Of a stretch of DNA of 16,501 bases, positions 9,363-16,501 are shown in pieces. This DNA is from Thermomucor indicae-seudaticae (lineage: Eukaryota > Mucoromycota > Mucoromycetes > Mucorales > Lichtheimiaceae): assembly GCA_000787465.1 (NCBI GenBank), contig JSYX01000706.1, positions 1-16,501 of the forward strand, given 5' to 3'. Every line of letters starts with the position of its first letter. Position 1 is the first letter of the stretch. The notes beneath the pieces are model-generated. The model did no database searches. It had not been told where the DNA came from and saw only the letters and a list, made by a program, of their open reading frames with translations. The translations under genes were made by a program, and so were the position numbers.

Positions 9363-11781
9363 ATGCGCCTATTGTTGCTAGCTGCTATAGCTTCTAGTTT
9401 TCTTGTTCACGTTGCGAGATCGGATCCCCAAGTTCCGTTCCAACGACCAACAACTGCTGCTGAAGACCGTCTCTATGAGGCAACAGAGCAATGGCTACAA
9501 GCCGATTCATTAGCAACGTCATGTAGCAGCTGCATTTCGCTGCTGCAAGTAACAAAGAATCTGGCCTACATGTCAGAAGGCATGTTTATTGCCACCTTGA
9601 CCAATGCCTGCAGACGAACCAAAAAAGTGGATGCTGAAGTGGTGAGCTGAAAAGCGCAGACAAAACACGGCGGATTCGGATTGACAATGCACACTTTTTG
9701 TCAGTGCGCCGGAGTCATGAAGGAACAAGGGCCTATCGTTCGAAAAGTCTTACGAGTGAGTTCCTATGTCGTAAAGAGAAAGAGATAAGGGTCCTGATTC
9801 TTTCGGCTAGACTATGAAGGTGTCAGGGCGAGACGGCCATCTAATGTGTGCGGCGCTTTTAAATTCATGCCCATATCCTGGTAGGATCCCATTGAATGGA
9901 TATGACTGAATGCTTTCATTCAATGTGAGAATATAGAGGTCGAACCGTGGAATTTGAGCTTTCCAAAACCAAAGCCAGATGTGGTTTCTCAGAAAAAGTC
10001 GCGAGGAAAGATGTTTACGGTTCTTCACTTGAGCGATTGGCATATGGACCCCTTATACAAGGTAAATCATGACCGTCGTACTAGCCAATTCGTTGGATTT
10101 GGCTCATATGTTTGTGAAGCCCGGATCAGAAGCCCTCTGTGGCAAACCGATCTGCTGTCGGGCAGAGTACACTGACTATACCAATGTTACTGCACCGGCG
10201 TCTTTATGGGGTAACTCACTCTCCAGCCTTATGCAGAATATGATATTCAACATCTTTGCAGGTGAATATAGCTGTGATACACCTCTGACCATGATAGAAT
10301 CGTTGTTGGAGTTTATCCCAACGGCAGCCCCGAATATAGCGTTTGGAATCATGACGGGCGATGTGCCACCGCATGAAGTGTGGTCGACTTTACCGACCAT
10401 CAAGACTCAGCTGATCCATGACAATTCGTACAACTTGCTGCATACCCACTTTGACTCGCCCTACCTGATCAATGCAATGCTTTACCCAGCCGTCGGTAAC
10501 CACGAAGCGGCGCCGACTAACATTTTCCCTCTAGAGTCGTCTAGAATCCCGATCGAGCAAGAACGCGAATATCTCAAGCTTCGCTGGCTGTACGAAAGCT
10601 TGTCTGAAAGCTGGCAGGGCTGGCTTCCCCGTCATACGATATCCCAAATCAAGCGCAACAGCGGAAGCTACGTCGCGAGGCCCGTCAAGGGTCTGAAGAT
10701 CGTAAGTCTCAACACCAACTTTTGCTATACAATGAATTGGTGGTTGTATGAAAGCCCAAGCGAGAAGGCAAGTATGGATGACATCCATTCGACCCCAGTT
10801 GTGTACGGACGAGATGATACTGAATCGAGTATGGGGGGTTTGCTCAGGATCCGAATCATATCCTTTCATGGCTCATCCAGGAACTCCAAGAGTCAGAAGA
10901 CTTGGGCGAGCGTGTATGGATCATTGGACATATTGCACCAGGTGATGTGACCTGCTTCCATGACTACTCCAACTATTACCACCAGATTGTGGAGCGATAC
11001 GCGCCCCATGTTATCGTGGGCCAGTTCTTTGGGCATACACACAAGTGGGTGAAATGTCTATGCGAGAGCAACAAACCTTTATTGACTTATTTCACTTAGA
11101 GATGAATACCAGATCTTCTACCGTGGGGACTCGCAAGATGCGGAAAATGCGATTTCTGTAGCCTATATTGCGCCCTCGATCACTCCGTTTGCCAACCTTA
11201 ATCCAGGATTCCGGTAATAATAGTAATAATAATAATGGTGGTCGTGCGTCTGTGGCAAGAGACTGAGCCGTCCTGGTTAATAGATTATACCAGATTGATA
11301 GCGAGACTTTTGAAGTAGTTGATTCAATCACGTATATCGCCAACCTGGATCAAGCTCATCATTGGACGACCGGTCCTGTAAGTTTGTTGAGGGAATTTGG
11401 ATGATTATCCCAGTGCTAAACAGAACGACGCAGAATTGGCATGTGGAATATTCTGCACGGCACGCATACAATTCGTCTGAAGCGCCACTTTCGGACCCGA
11501 TATCGCCATTGACACCTGCCTGGTGGCATAACGTCTCGGTCTCTATGGAAAACAACCCGGTCCTGTTTGACAAGTACTGGAGATATCGGTCGAAATCAGC
11601 ACCGCATATACCTGATTGCGACGAGGATTGCCGAAACAACACGATCTGCGCCATACGTGCGGGCAAATCAGAGTTACGGTGTGATTATGAGCCTGATGTT
11701 TTGTTTGGTGGCAAGCGTTATGCGCGAGAGGAGCACGTTTGTGGGATCAATCTGGTCAGCGTCAATAGCCGTAATAATTAG
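9363..11781 (+). CDS. Secreted saposin-B / acid sphingomyelinase-like phosphodiesterase, 10 exons
   Basis: Calcineurin-like metallophosphoesterase of the acid sphingomyelinase family, which cleaves sphingomyelin or related phospho-lipids in the lumen or outside the cell. Exons: 9363-9641, 9705-9755, 9811-9880, 9937-10061, 10120-10210, 10262-10767, 10848-11044, 11100-11213, 11284-11377, 11434-11781; product 624 aa. Residues 1-20 form a signal peptide. A saposin-B domain follows with six cysteines (C54, C57, C83, C94, C123, C130). Metal ligands line up with the family: D167 and H169 (LSDWHMDP), D239 (GDVPPHEVW), N285 (GNHE), H402 (GHIAPG), H437 and H439 (GHTHK); H243 and H286 fit the catalytic-site histidines. 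A Cys-rich segment (LCGKPICCR) and the EYSARHAY motif also match. Intron 4 ends in AAG; intron 5 is 51 nt without stops; intron 6 is GC-AG. All key residues are present, so an active enzyme is likely. The natural lipid substrate is uncertain. Confidence 0.94.
10211..10261 (+). other. 51-nt frame-preserving intron (intron 5 of phosphodiesterase gene)
   Basis: Runs GTAACT to TTTGCAG, 17 codons with no stop. Removal gives SLWGEYSCDTPL, as in relatives (WG followed by CD.PL). Retention would insert 17 residues between the Cys-rich segment and the GD motif. Confidence 0.75.
10768..10847 (+). other. GC-AG intron (intron 6 of phosphodiesterase gene)
   Basis: 80-nt intron with donor AAG|GCAAGT and acceptor TTGCTCAG. 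Removal joins NWWLYESPSEK to DPNHILSWLIQEL, the conserved family sequence. Reading through shifts the frame and loses the GHIAPG and GHTH ligands. The donor context is identical to that of the GC-AG intron in the OPT gene. Confidence 0.87.
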
Positions 11782-11798
11782 ATGGATGATTTTTGGGA

Positions 11799-11804
11799 AA
11801 TAAA
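11799..11804 (+). terminator. AATAAA downstream of phosphodiesterase stop
   Basis: A canonical hexamer lies 18 bp after the TAG stop of the phosphodiesterase gene and about 155 bp before the next ATG. Poly(A) use is inferred from position. Confidence 0.4.
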
Positions 11805-11960
11805 CAATGTGGATATCCTTGTGTCGTATATGGCGGGTAGTCCGCACTCCTCGCATGTTCTATCTTTGATGCGCCCGTATCGTGATGAAGTGGATCGGAG
11901 TTAAGGTTCAAGTTGTTCTTGTAACTGGAACTGTTCGTCTTTTATTCAACCGCAACGCTC

Positions 11961-13308
11961 ATGGTTTTATGCAAATTCTTCCAAGAGGGTCGATGCAGGA
12001 ACGGCAACGCCTGTCCCTTTGAGCATACGCGTCCTCAATCAACACGGAATAAACCGCAACAACAGCAACAAGCCGGAGCTGTCCCCAAATATAAGTAAGT
12101 GTAGATGGGATCACGCGATCTCTCCTTTGGAAATTAAAACGTGGGCTGCTTGCTAGTGAAGCTTCTTTACGAGTTGGCTTAAAGGATGAACGGCCGACAT
12201 GGCAACTGTCTGTATTCGGCCCTGCAAAAGAAGAACCGAACTTGATCGTCGGCACTGAACGCAGCCCTGAGGAAGATCGAATGCTTTATTACATGAGCAT
12301 GCGCATGACAGGCAACAACACTCAATACGTACGCCCAGCATCACGGATGGAGGAGAGGGGGGAACATGTACTAAGTGGTTGAAACGTTAGCTTGCAGGAT
12401 ACGAACAGGCAATCAGGGAAATGAATCAGCAGGTCGAAGCGGTTCTCAGTAACCCAAAGGGGGCGCTTCAACATTACGAAAAGGAAAAGTCAAGCAACAC
12501 TTCGGTGTTTGGCAGCAGCTTCAATAAGCCTTTTGCACCTTTCTGTGGAACCGGCGCATTTGGATCAGCGTTTGGTAGCACATCGGCTTTCGGAAATACA
12601 AGTACATTTGGATCGACCACAACCGCTCCGGCTTTTGGAGGAGGATCAGCGTTTGGGAAGCCGGCCACAGCGGGTTCTGTGTTTGGGCAGACATCGAGTT
12701 TGGGTTCTGGGTCTGTGTTTGGACAGACATCGAGTTTGGGATCGAGTTCTGCATTTGGCAACGCGCCTGCGTTCGGTACAACATCTGCGCTTGGGACAGG
12801 AGCCCCGGCATTTGGATCGACATCAGCGTTTGGAGCATCCACAGGACAGCCGACGTTTGGCAGCACATCGACGTTGGGCAATCAACAACCCGCTACTTTT
12901 GGATCCACATCGAGTTTCGGTGCGTCTGCTGGACAACCTGCTTTTGGTACCGCTTTAAGTCTAGGGGCTGCTTCGACGAGTGGCCAGCCAACGTTTGGTA
13001 GCACGTCCACTTTTGGCTCGACGTCAGGTTTCGGAGGAGCAGCCGCAGCCACAACGAAGCCGTCTGCATTTGGACAGATACCCAGTTCAAGCACTGCTTT
13101 TGGCCAAACACCAGCGCCGTCGTCTGGATTCGGCACAACACCATCACTATCATCAACGGCCATAACATCATCATCATCAGCAGCAGCAGCAGCATTACCT
13201 GCACAAAGCAAACCGTCGTATGACGAATCTGTATATAAGGCGTTTCAGGCTGAAAAATTCGAATACCTTAAAGTTCCTGAAGTCCCTCCCCCTGACGAAT
13301 TGCGATGA
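11961..13308 (+). CDS. NUP42: FG nucleoporin with N-terminal CCCH finger (Nup42/NUPL2 type), 3 exons
   Basis: Nuclear-pore protein of the cytoplasmic face; family members bind Gle1 and help mRNA export with the DEAD-box protein Dbp5. Exons: 11961-12094, 12157-12328, 12409-13308; product 401 aa. The N-terminus (VLCKFFQEGRCRNGNACPFEH) carries a CCCH finger, C4-x7-C12-x5-C18-x3-H22, like NUPL2 (hCG1). A Gln run follows, then the conserved block DERPTWQLSVFGPAKEEPN and SPEEDRMLYY in exon 2. From about residue 136, 23 FG dipeptides in Ser/Thr/Ala-rich spacers make the disordered FG domain; several repeats read LG instead of FG. The C-terminal helix (VYKAFQAEKFEYLKVPEVPP) matches the family's conserved tail, known in Nup42 to contact Gle1. 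For exon 3 the acceptor AACAG at 12408 restores the frame; the nearer TTGCAG at 12397 does not, so this border is the least certain point. Confidence 0.92.
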
Positions 13309-14050
13309 TTAAAACTGGTTCTTGTCATCAGCGGTTTTCGCATTTGTAAAGTCTGTGATTATTCGACGAAAGCATGTTGGATGTATATAGTGTATTGGGC
13401 AAGTATTTGTACATTTTGCATCAAAAATTCAATGATGCAACATTTTATTGCACAAGAAAACTCGGTATGCCTGGTATATTCTCTTTGCTCGGTTTAAACA
13501 AACAAATGCGGTCTATGGCTTTGGTTCCAGGATGAACGCATTTGTCAAGATAGATCCATTCGTTTAAAACGGCTTTTGAAATTCTGGATTGCCCATGAGT
13601 AGGGCCTTTATTCCGTAATAGACTGCACAGAATGATAATCCAAGCTTTGTGTCTTCTAGTTCTTGCAAAGAACATTCTCCTTGATATCAATCGTCTACCA
13701 CTGCACTGCGTATACCCGGAAATATGAAATTTTGAATAGCGACAAGAGTTCCAAAAAAAAAAACTCGATTTCTGCCTTTTTTTGACCAAGAAGAGACACA
13801 AAAGTAAAGAAGCCAACCTCTTTTTGGCATGACTGTGGTTCGAGAAAAAGTAACCAAAAACAGAAAAGGAGGGTTCCAAGAAAAAGAGAATAATAGAGGG
13901 TTTCAAAATTGAATGCCAGTTGGACAAAAAAATTACTTCTATTTTGAAACCACCTAATATCCATGGAGATATGAGTATCGTCTTAAAAAAGGCCATAGTG
14001 CTGTGGTTTTGAAAAAAAAAAACCACTAGGTGGACAGAGAAAGAGAGTCG
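13309..14050. other. AT-rich gap with homopolymer runs; weak minus-strand coding relic
   Basis: After the nucleoporin stop there is no supported gene. Between about 13750 and 14025 the plus strand has repeated A-runs (10 or more) and purine-rich stretches, which create Phe-rich open frames on the minus strand. From about 13690 down to 13445 the minus strand reads more like protein (MFFARTRRHKAW, RISKAVLNEWIYLDKCVHPG), and its TAA overlaps an AATAAA. This may be the eroded end of a mobile-element gene, but no family is recognised. Confidence 0.3.
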
Positions 14051-14588
14051 CATTCACACTCTTCTTTGGGGTATATGTGACTTCTTTCTGGAAGATACGA
14101 TCCGGAAACCCAAACCGAGGGTTGTCGTGTCTGAGACACTTGCTTCTGTCCTGTGTGATGATCCTATTCAACGGCTGTAAAAGGGGAAAACTTGAACGTA
14201 ACTTGATATTAAAGTTGAAGGTCTTGACCGCAAGGACCACTTTTGCACAGAAATGGTTGCACTGAAAGCACGCTCCATGAATGTAAGAAAGCTTTTTTTT
14301 TGTTAGGCTGGAGTAAAGCCGCATGTAAGAAAGCTACGACGTAAGACAAAGCAAGTGAGACATAGTTTTACTCGCAAGAAGGTCATGGAAATTCTGATAA
14401 CGGTTACCTTGCGTAAGTCTCAAACAAACAGATGGAAAAGAGTATAAATAGACCGACCCCATCAAAAAAATGGTTTTCGTTATCCTTTTCCACAAGGAGG
14501 AAGTCTGCTTTCCTTTCTCGGTTGGTAGTCATCTTGCTTGTAACGGTATAGGACTTTTTTTTACTTATTGACCGCTGTAACAAACGGT
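14051..14588 (+). repeat. Promoter-like direct repeat, copy A
   Basis: First copy of a diverged duplication; the second lies about 1.17 kb downstream in the same orientation. Shared blocks in order: CACACTCTTCTTTGGG, GACACTTGCTTCTG, TCTTGACCG.AAGGACCACTTT, ATGTAAGAAAGC, GACGTAAGACAAAGCAAGTG, GAGTAT.AATAGAC, CCTTTCTCGGTTGGTAGTC, ATCTTGCTTGTAA and GCTGTAACAAAC. Copy A has an extra insert of about 42 bp flanked by a second ATGTAAGAAAGCT (14281-14293 and 14323-14335). The order bZIP-like site, TATA box, pyrimidine-rich leader, then reading frame suggests a duplicated promoter plus 5' UTR. Confidence 0.8.
14443..14451 (+). promoter_or_regulatory. TATA box in repeat copy A
   Basis: TATAAATAG, a strong TATA match, lies about 120 bp before the point where copy A passes into the downstream frame. 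In copy B the aligned site is TATCAATAG (15604-15612). A GACGTAA motif sits about 100 bp upstream in both copies (TGACGTAA at 15503-15510 in copy B, CGACGTAA in copy A). Confidence 0.5.
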
Positions 14589-15059
14589 TGTAGCGACCGC
14601 AATGTTATCCAACTCGACGGCCGGGAGCGTCCATTCCGCTTCGCTCCGCGATTATATGCGCGGCACTGCGCTCGAGCAGTTCCTCTTTGTAGGTATCGAT
14701 CGGTGTCTGGAAGCTCGCGACCTTGTTATTTCTTACTGACTTGCGTTTTTGCAGAGGAGACCACGGGCGACTCGCTGAACCGCCAGTGTTGTCAGCAGCA
14801 AACGCACTTGCTGCTGGCCCGGACAGCGTGCGCCTCTTGATCTCGTGGTGGTGGCTGGCCACTCGGTCGCCTCAGGGGTATGTTTATCTTCCATGTGGAC
14901 CTTTTCGCAGATGTAACATTGAACCTTCGCTTAACACAAAATAGGTGTGCCCAAAACGCAGGGCTTGCCGTTCGATGCGGTGTTGGCGACGCCGTGCAAC
15001 GCTACAAGAGCCGATTGCCTGTGTCCGGCTCACCATCGGCAGTCTGCCTCACAGCCTGA
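14568..15059 (+). pseudogene. Spliced frame of unknown function downstream of repeat A, no ATG
   Basis: Two introns of local style are visible: 14693-14754 (GTATCG, branch TTACTGAC, TTGCAG; 62 nt) and 14878-14944 (GTATGT, branch CTTAAC, ATAG; 67 nt). Only one frame stays open through the 123-nt middle exon. It joins AVTNGCSDRNVIQLDGRE, then GDHGRLAEPPVLSAANALAA and RLLISWWWLATRSPQG, then CAQNAGLAVRCGVGDAVQRY, and ends at TGA 15057-15059. No in-frame ATG precedes it: where copy B has ATG GCT GTA ACA AAC, copy A has ACC GCT GTA ACA AAC. Either the start was lost or translation begins at a non-AUG codon. The body is more GC-rich than its leader. The family is not recognised. The introns make past function likely; present function is doubtful. 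Confidence 0.35.
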
Positions 15060-15080
15060 ACAAACTGCGCTCTGGACCTC

Positions 15081-15104
15081 CCGTCCGTCCGTCCGTCCGT
15101 CCGT
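15081..15104 (+). repeat. (CCGT)6 microsatellite
   Basis: Six perfect CCGT units, followed by a T-rich stretch, just after the unknown spliced frame. A slippage-prone tract with no coding role seen. Confidence 0.9.
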
Positions 15105-15232
15105 CTTTCTTTTTTTAATGAAATAAATATCCAAGCGAGGCATTCATTCAATGCCCTGATCAAGTGCTTATTATTTGTCTGCTGCTTCATAATGCACAAA
15201 CAGAAAGATACACATATAGCCGCATTCATACT

Positions 15233-15747
15233 CGCATTCACCTTCACACTCTTCTTTGGGTATGCATGACTTTTTCTGGAAAGACACTCGTCCTGTTACA
15301 ATCCGGGAGCGTATGCTTTTGGAACCGAGGGTAGTCCTGTCTGGACACTTGCTTCTGCCTGAGTGGTGATCCTCTTAAACGACCATAAAAGGGAAAACCT
15401 TGAACATAACCTGATATGAGAGTTGAAAGTCTTGACCGTAAGGACCACTTTGCACAGCAATGATTTGCTCTCAACCAATACTATACGTATGTAAGAAAGC
15501 AATGACGTAAGACAAAGCAAGTGAGACAGAACTGTACTCGAAAGACGGTGATGGAAATGATAGCGTTTACTCTGCGTATCTCTCCAACAAAGAAAGACAA
15601 GAGTATCAATAGACTGACCCTGCGGCAAACTGGTTTCCGTTGTCCTTCTCCGCAAGGTGCTATTCTGCGGGCCTTTCTCGGTTGGTAGTCATCCATCTTG
15701 CTTGTAATGGGATAGGACATTTTACTCACAGATGGCTGTAACAAACA
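15233..15747 (+). repeat. Promoter-like direct repeat, copy B
   Basis: Second copy of the block at 14051-14588, same orientation and same order of shared segments, roughly three quarters identical by eye. It keeps a perfect TGACGTAA (15503-15510) and a TATCAATAG at the TATA position (15604-15612). Similarity ends a few codons into the reading frame that starts at 15732; after GCTGTAACAAAC the two copies diverge abruptly. Confidence 0.8.
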
Positions 15748-15878
15748 GCTACATCAACAAGGCCTCCGCGGAAAGGGACGGGCTCAACGTGGCATTTGTG
15801 TATTCGCTGCGACCATGGCTTGTCAACGACTTGGAACCACGAACGAGTCGTTTCTTGTACAGTGTTTCCAAAAAGTAA
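15732..15878 (+). pseudogene. Short ATG frame behind repeat B, cut by transposon end
   Basis: The frame starts ATGGCTGTAACAAAC and reads MAVTNSYINKASAERDG, then NVAFVYSLRPWLVNDLEPR and a short tail to TAA at 15876-15878 (48 aa). The first codons are shared with repeat A in the same frame. The last eight codons lie inside sequence that looks like a transposon end beginning at TGTACAGTG (15856), so the native protein was probably longer and is truncated by insertion. The family is not recognised. A faint resemblance to another frame of the copy-A gene (SLR...LE...FL) could mean the two were once homologous. Confidence 0.4.
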
Positions 15879-15930
15879 TGTCGCAAGCATAGAAAATTAA
15901 TGTCGCTTTTTCGAAAATACGTGTCGCATC
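15856..15930 (+). mobile_element. Putative DNA-transposon end with three TGTCGC boxes
   Basis: The sequence starts TGTACAGTG (15856) and then has TGTCGC at 15879, 15901 and 15922, spaced 22 and 21 bp; the first two are preceded by TAA or TTAA. A TGT-start terminus with regularly spaced internal boxes is the layout of ends bound by Tn7/Tn5053-type (TnsB/TniA, rve-fold) transposases and some relatives. It interrupts the frame behind repeat B. The other end, and hence a target-site duplication and inverted-repeat match, is not in this window, so the exact boundary is inferred. Confidence 0.5.
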
Positions 15931-15932
15931 TA

Positions 15933-16205
15933 TTAAAAAAAAGCCTTTATTAAAGAAACAAGGTCGAGCGAATTTCCATATTTGTCCTGTAAAATCAGTT
16001 TATGGAAGTCCTGTGCAACTGCTAATCGTTTTCCCTGCTGACTCCGCTTTTCCAGCGCCACATACTTCCCTTGGGCTAAAGCCACTTAAAGGTCTGAAGA
16101 AACATCTTTCGTTTCCATTCTCGCGAGGCCGTAAGCCGAGCCCATAATATCTTTAGTCAACGTGTATGAACTCAATGCCTGTTGTGATATCCTTTTGTCC
16201 CACCT
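15933..16205 (-). pseudogene. Broken C-terminal coding relic inside the putative transposon
   Basis: On the minus strand one frame runs from 16205 to a TAA at 15935-15933 with a single in-frame TAA at 16088-16086. The last 50 codons look clearly protein-like: VALAQGKYVALEKRSQQG, then KRLAVAQDFHKLILQDKYG and a hydrophobic end. Upstream of the stop it reads SSYTLTKDIMGSAYGLARME. An overlapping frame just before (PLAALMIQAVIKVGQKDIT) may be the same gene after a frameshift. A gene ending within 10 bp of the innermost TGTCGC box is what one expects of a transposase or cargo gene beside an element terminus. The family is not recognised; the stop suggests decay. Confidence 0.4.
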
Positions 16206-16347
16206 TTATCACTGCTTGAATCATCAAGGCTGCGAGTGGCTTTTTAATTGGCTGAGTGATCTATGCAATAAAGTCCTTCGTACCTGCATTTGTATTACTC
16301 CCGCCTCTCTTTTTTTCCCCATCCAAGCAAACCAAAAAGCGTTAACC
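16206..16347. promoter_or_regulatory. Upstream region of the right-edge gene
   Basis: Contains a CT-rich stretch ending CCGCCTCTCTTTTTTTCCCC (16301-16320) about 30-45 bp before the ATG at 16348, in the typical position of a fungal core promoter or transcription start. No TATA box is evident. Confidence 0.3.
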
Positions 16348-16501
16348 ATGCCTCGTGCTAGCTGTGGAAGTATCACTCATAGCCTACGCACTCATACAGA
16401 GTGCCCTGCAAACCCGAGGAATTTGCAACGTCGTGGTACCACCTTTTTCCAGCATGCTTTTACCTCTGTTGGTAGTGACCTCCAACCTGCTGTTGGCGTA
16501 C
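16348..16501 (+). CDS. N-terminus of a Cys/His-motif protein, runs off the window
   Basis: ATG in good context (AACCATGCC) opens 51 codons with no stop to the end of the window. The start reads PRASCGSITHSLRTHTECP followed by NPRN. The spacing C-x4-H-x7-C-P-x-N-P resembles a zinc-knuckle-like motif (HSxR...CPxNP) that I associate, by memory only, with the N-termini of fungal mobile-element and helicase-related proteins. The rest is Phe/Thr/Ser-rich and not diagnostic. Its position downstream of the putative transposon terminus makes element cargo or a second element possible. The start is supported by context and by the CT-rich region upstream; the product remains unknown. Confidence 0.45.
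   Translation, partial: MPRASCGSITHSLRTHTECPANPRNLQRRGTTFFQHAFTSVGSDLQPAVGV

Noticed and set aside
12474..13211. Long minus-strand open frames (about 100-135 codons) opposite the nucleoporin exon 3
   Set aside because: They mirror the regular FG repeats; the periodic codons avoid stops on the other strand. There is no independent family feature.
13445..14053. 202-codon minus-strand frame
   Set aside because: Its first half is Phe-rich only because of plus-strand A-runs. Only the last 80 codons look at all coding, so it is kept merely as a weak relic in the gap entry.
14605..14862. 85-codon minus-strand frame opposite the unknown spliced gene
   Set aside because: It covers both exon and intron of the plus-strand model without its own splice signals, promoter or recognisable domain. 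It cannot be fully excluded, but the plus-strand introns are better evidence.
15296..15655. Minus-strand frames shared by repeat copies A and B (KVVL.VKTFN)
   Set aside because: Protein identity is no better than expected from the DNA identity, and the frames are disrupted differently in the two copies, so a conserved protein is unlikely.
14051..15747. LTR retrotransposon with copies A and B as LTRs
   Set aside because: The copies lack TG...CA ends, are strongly diverged from each other, show no primer-binding or polypurine site, and the sequence between them is a small spliced frame, not gag-pol.
1..16501. CRISPR arrays, tRNA or rRNA genes
   Set aside because: No regularly spaced identical repeats of CRISPR type, no tRNA T-arm/cloverleaf pattern and no rRNA-like segments were seen on either strand.

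Overview
The window looks like nuclear DNA of a fungus, most likely an early-diverging lineage such as Mucoromycota/Mucorales. I infer this from many introns of about 51-81 nt with GT-AG or GC-AG borders and short branch sites, tight spacing between genes, and fungal-type gene content. No bacterial operon signals and no tRNA or rRNA genes were seen. The species cannot be named from the sequence.

Left edge (1-1542): an eroded minus-strand reading frame of unknown family with in-frame stops, then a short gap. Centre-left, minus strand: a nine-exon OPT-superfamily transporter (1543-4215) and a three-exon MYND-SET (SMYD-type) protein (4536-6360). A gap of about 1 kb separates the latter from a divergent run of three plus-strand genes: the U3 snoRNP WD40 protein RRP9 (7380-9233, seven exons), a secreted saposin-B/acid-sphingomyelinase-like phosphodiesterase (9363-11781, ten exons) and an FG nucleoporin with an N-terminal CCCH finger, NUP42/NUPL2 type (11961-13308, three exons). 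Splicing each gene by hand gave one continuous frame that matches its family, so these five calls are firm. They are ordinary housekeeping genes and show no sign of forming one pathway.

Right third (13309-16501): repeat-rich accessory DNA. Two diverged direct copies of a promoter-like block of about 0.5 kb (14051-14588 and 15233-15747) each run through a TATA-like box to the start of a different reading frame. The first leads into a spliced frame of unknown function that lacks an ATG. The second leads into a short ATG frame cut by what looks like the end of a DNA transposon (TGTACAGTG followed by three TGTCGC boxes spaced 21-22 bp). Inside that putative element are a broken minus-strand C-terminal coding relic and, at the window edge, the start of a plus-strand gene with a Cys/His zinc-knuckle-like motif. 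This is the part most likely to hold something undescribed.

Fine structure worth noting: two consecutive 15-nt microexons in the transporter, two GC-AG introns with the same AAG|GCAAGT donor, and a 51-nt stop-free intron in the phosphodiesterase.
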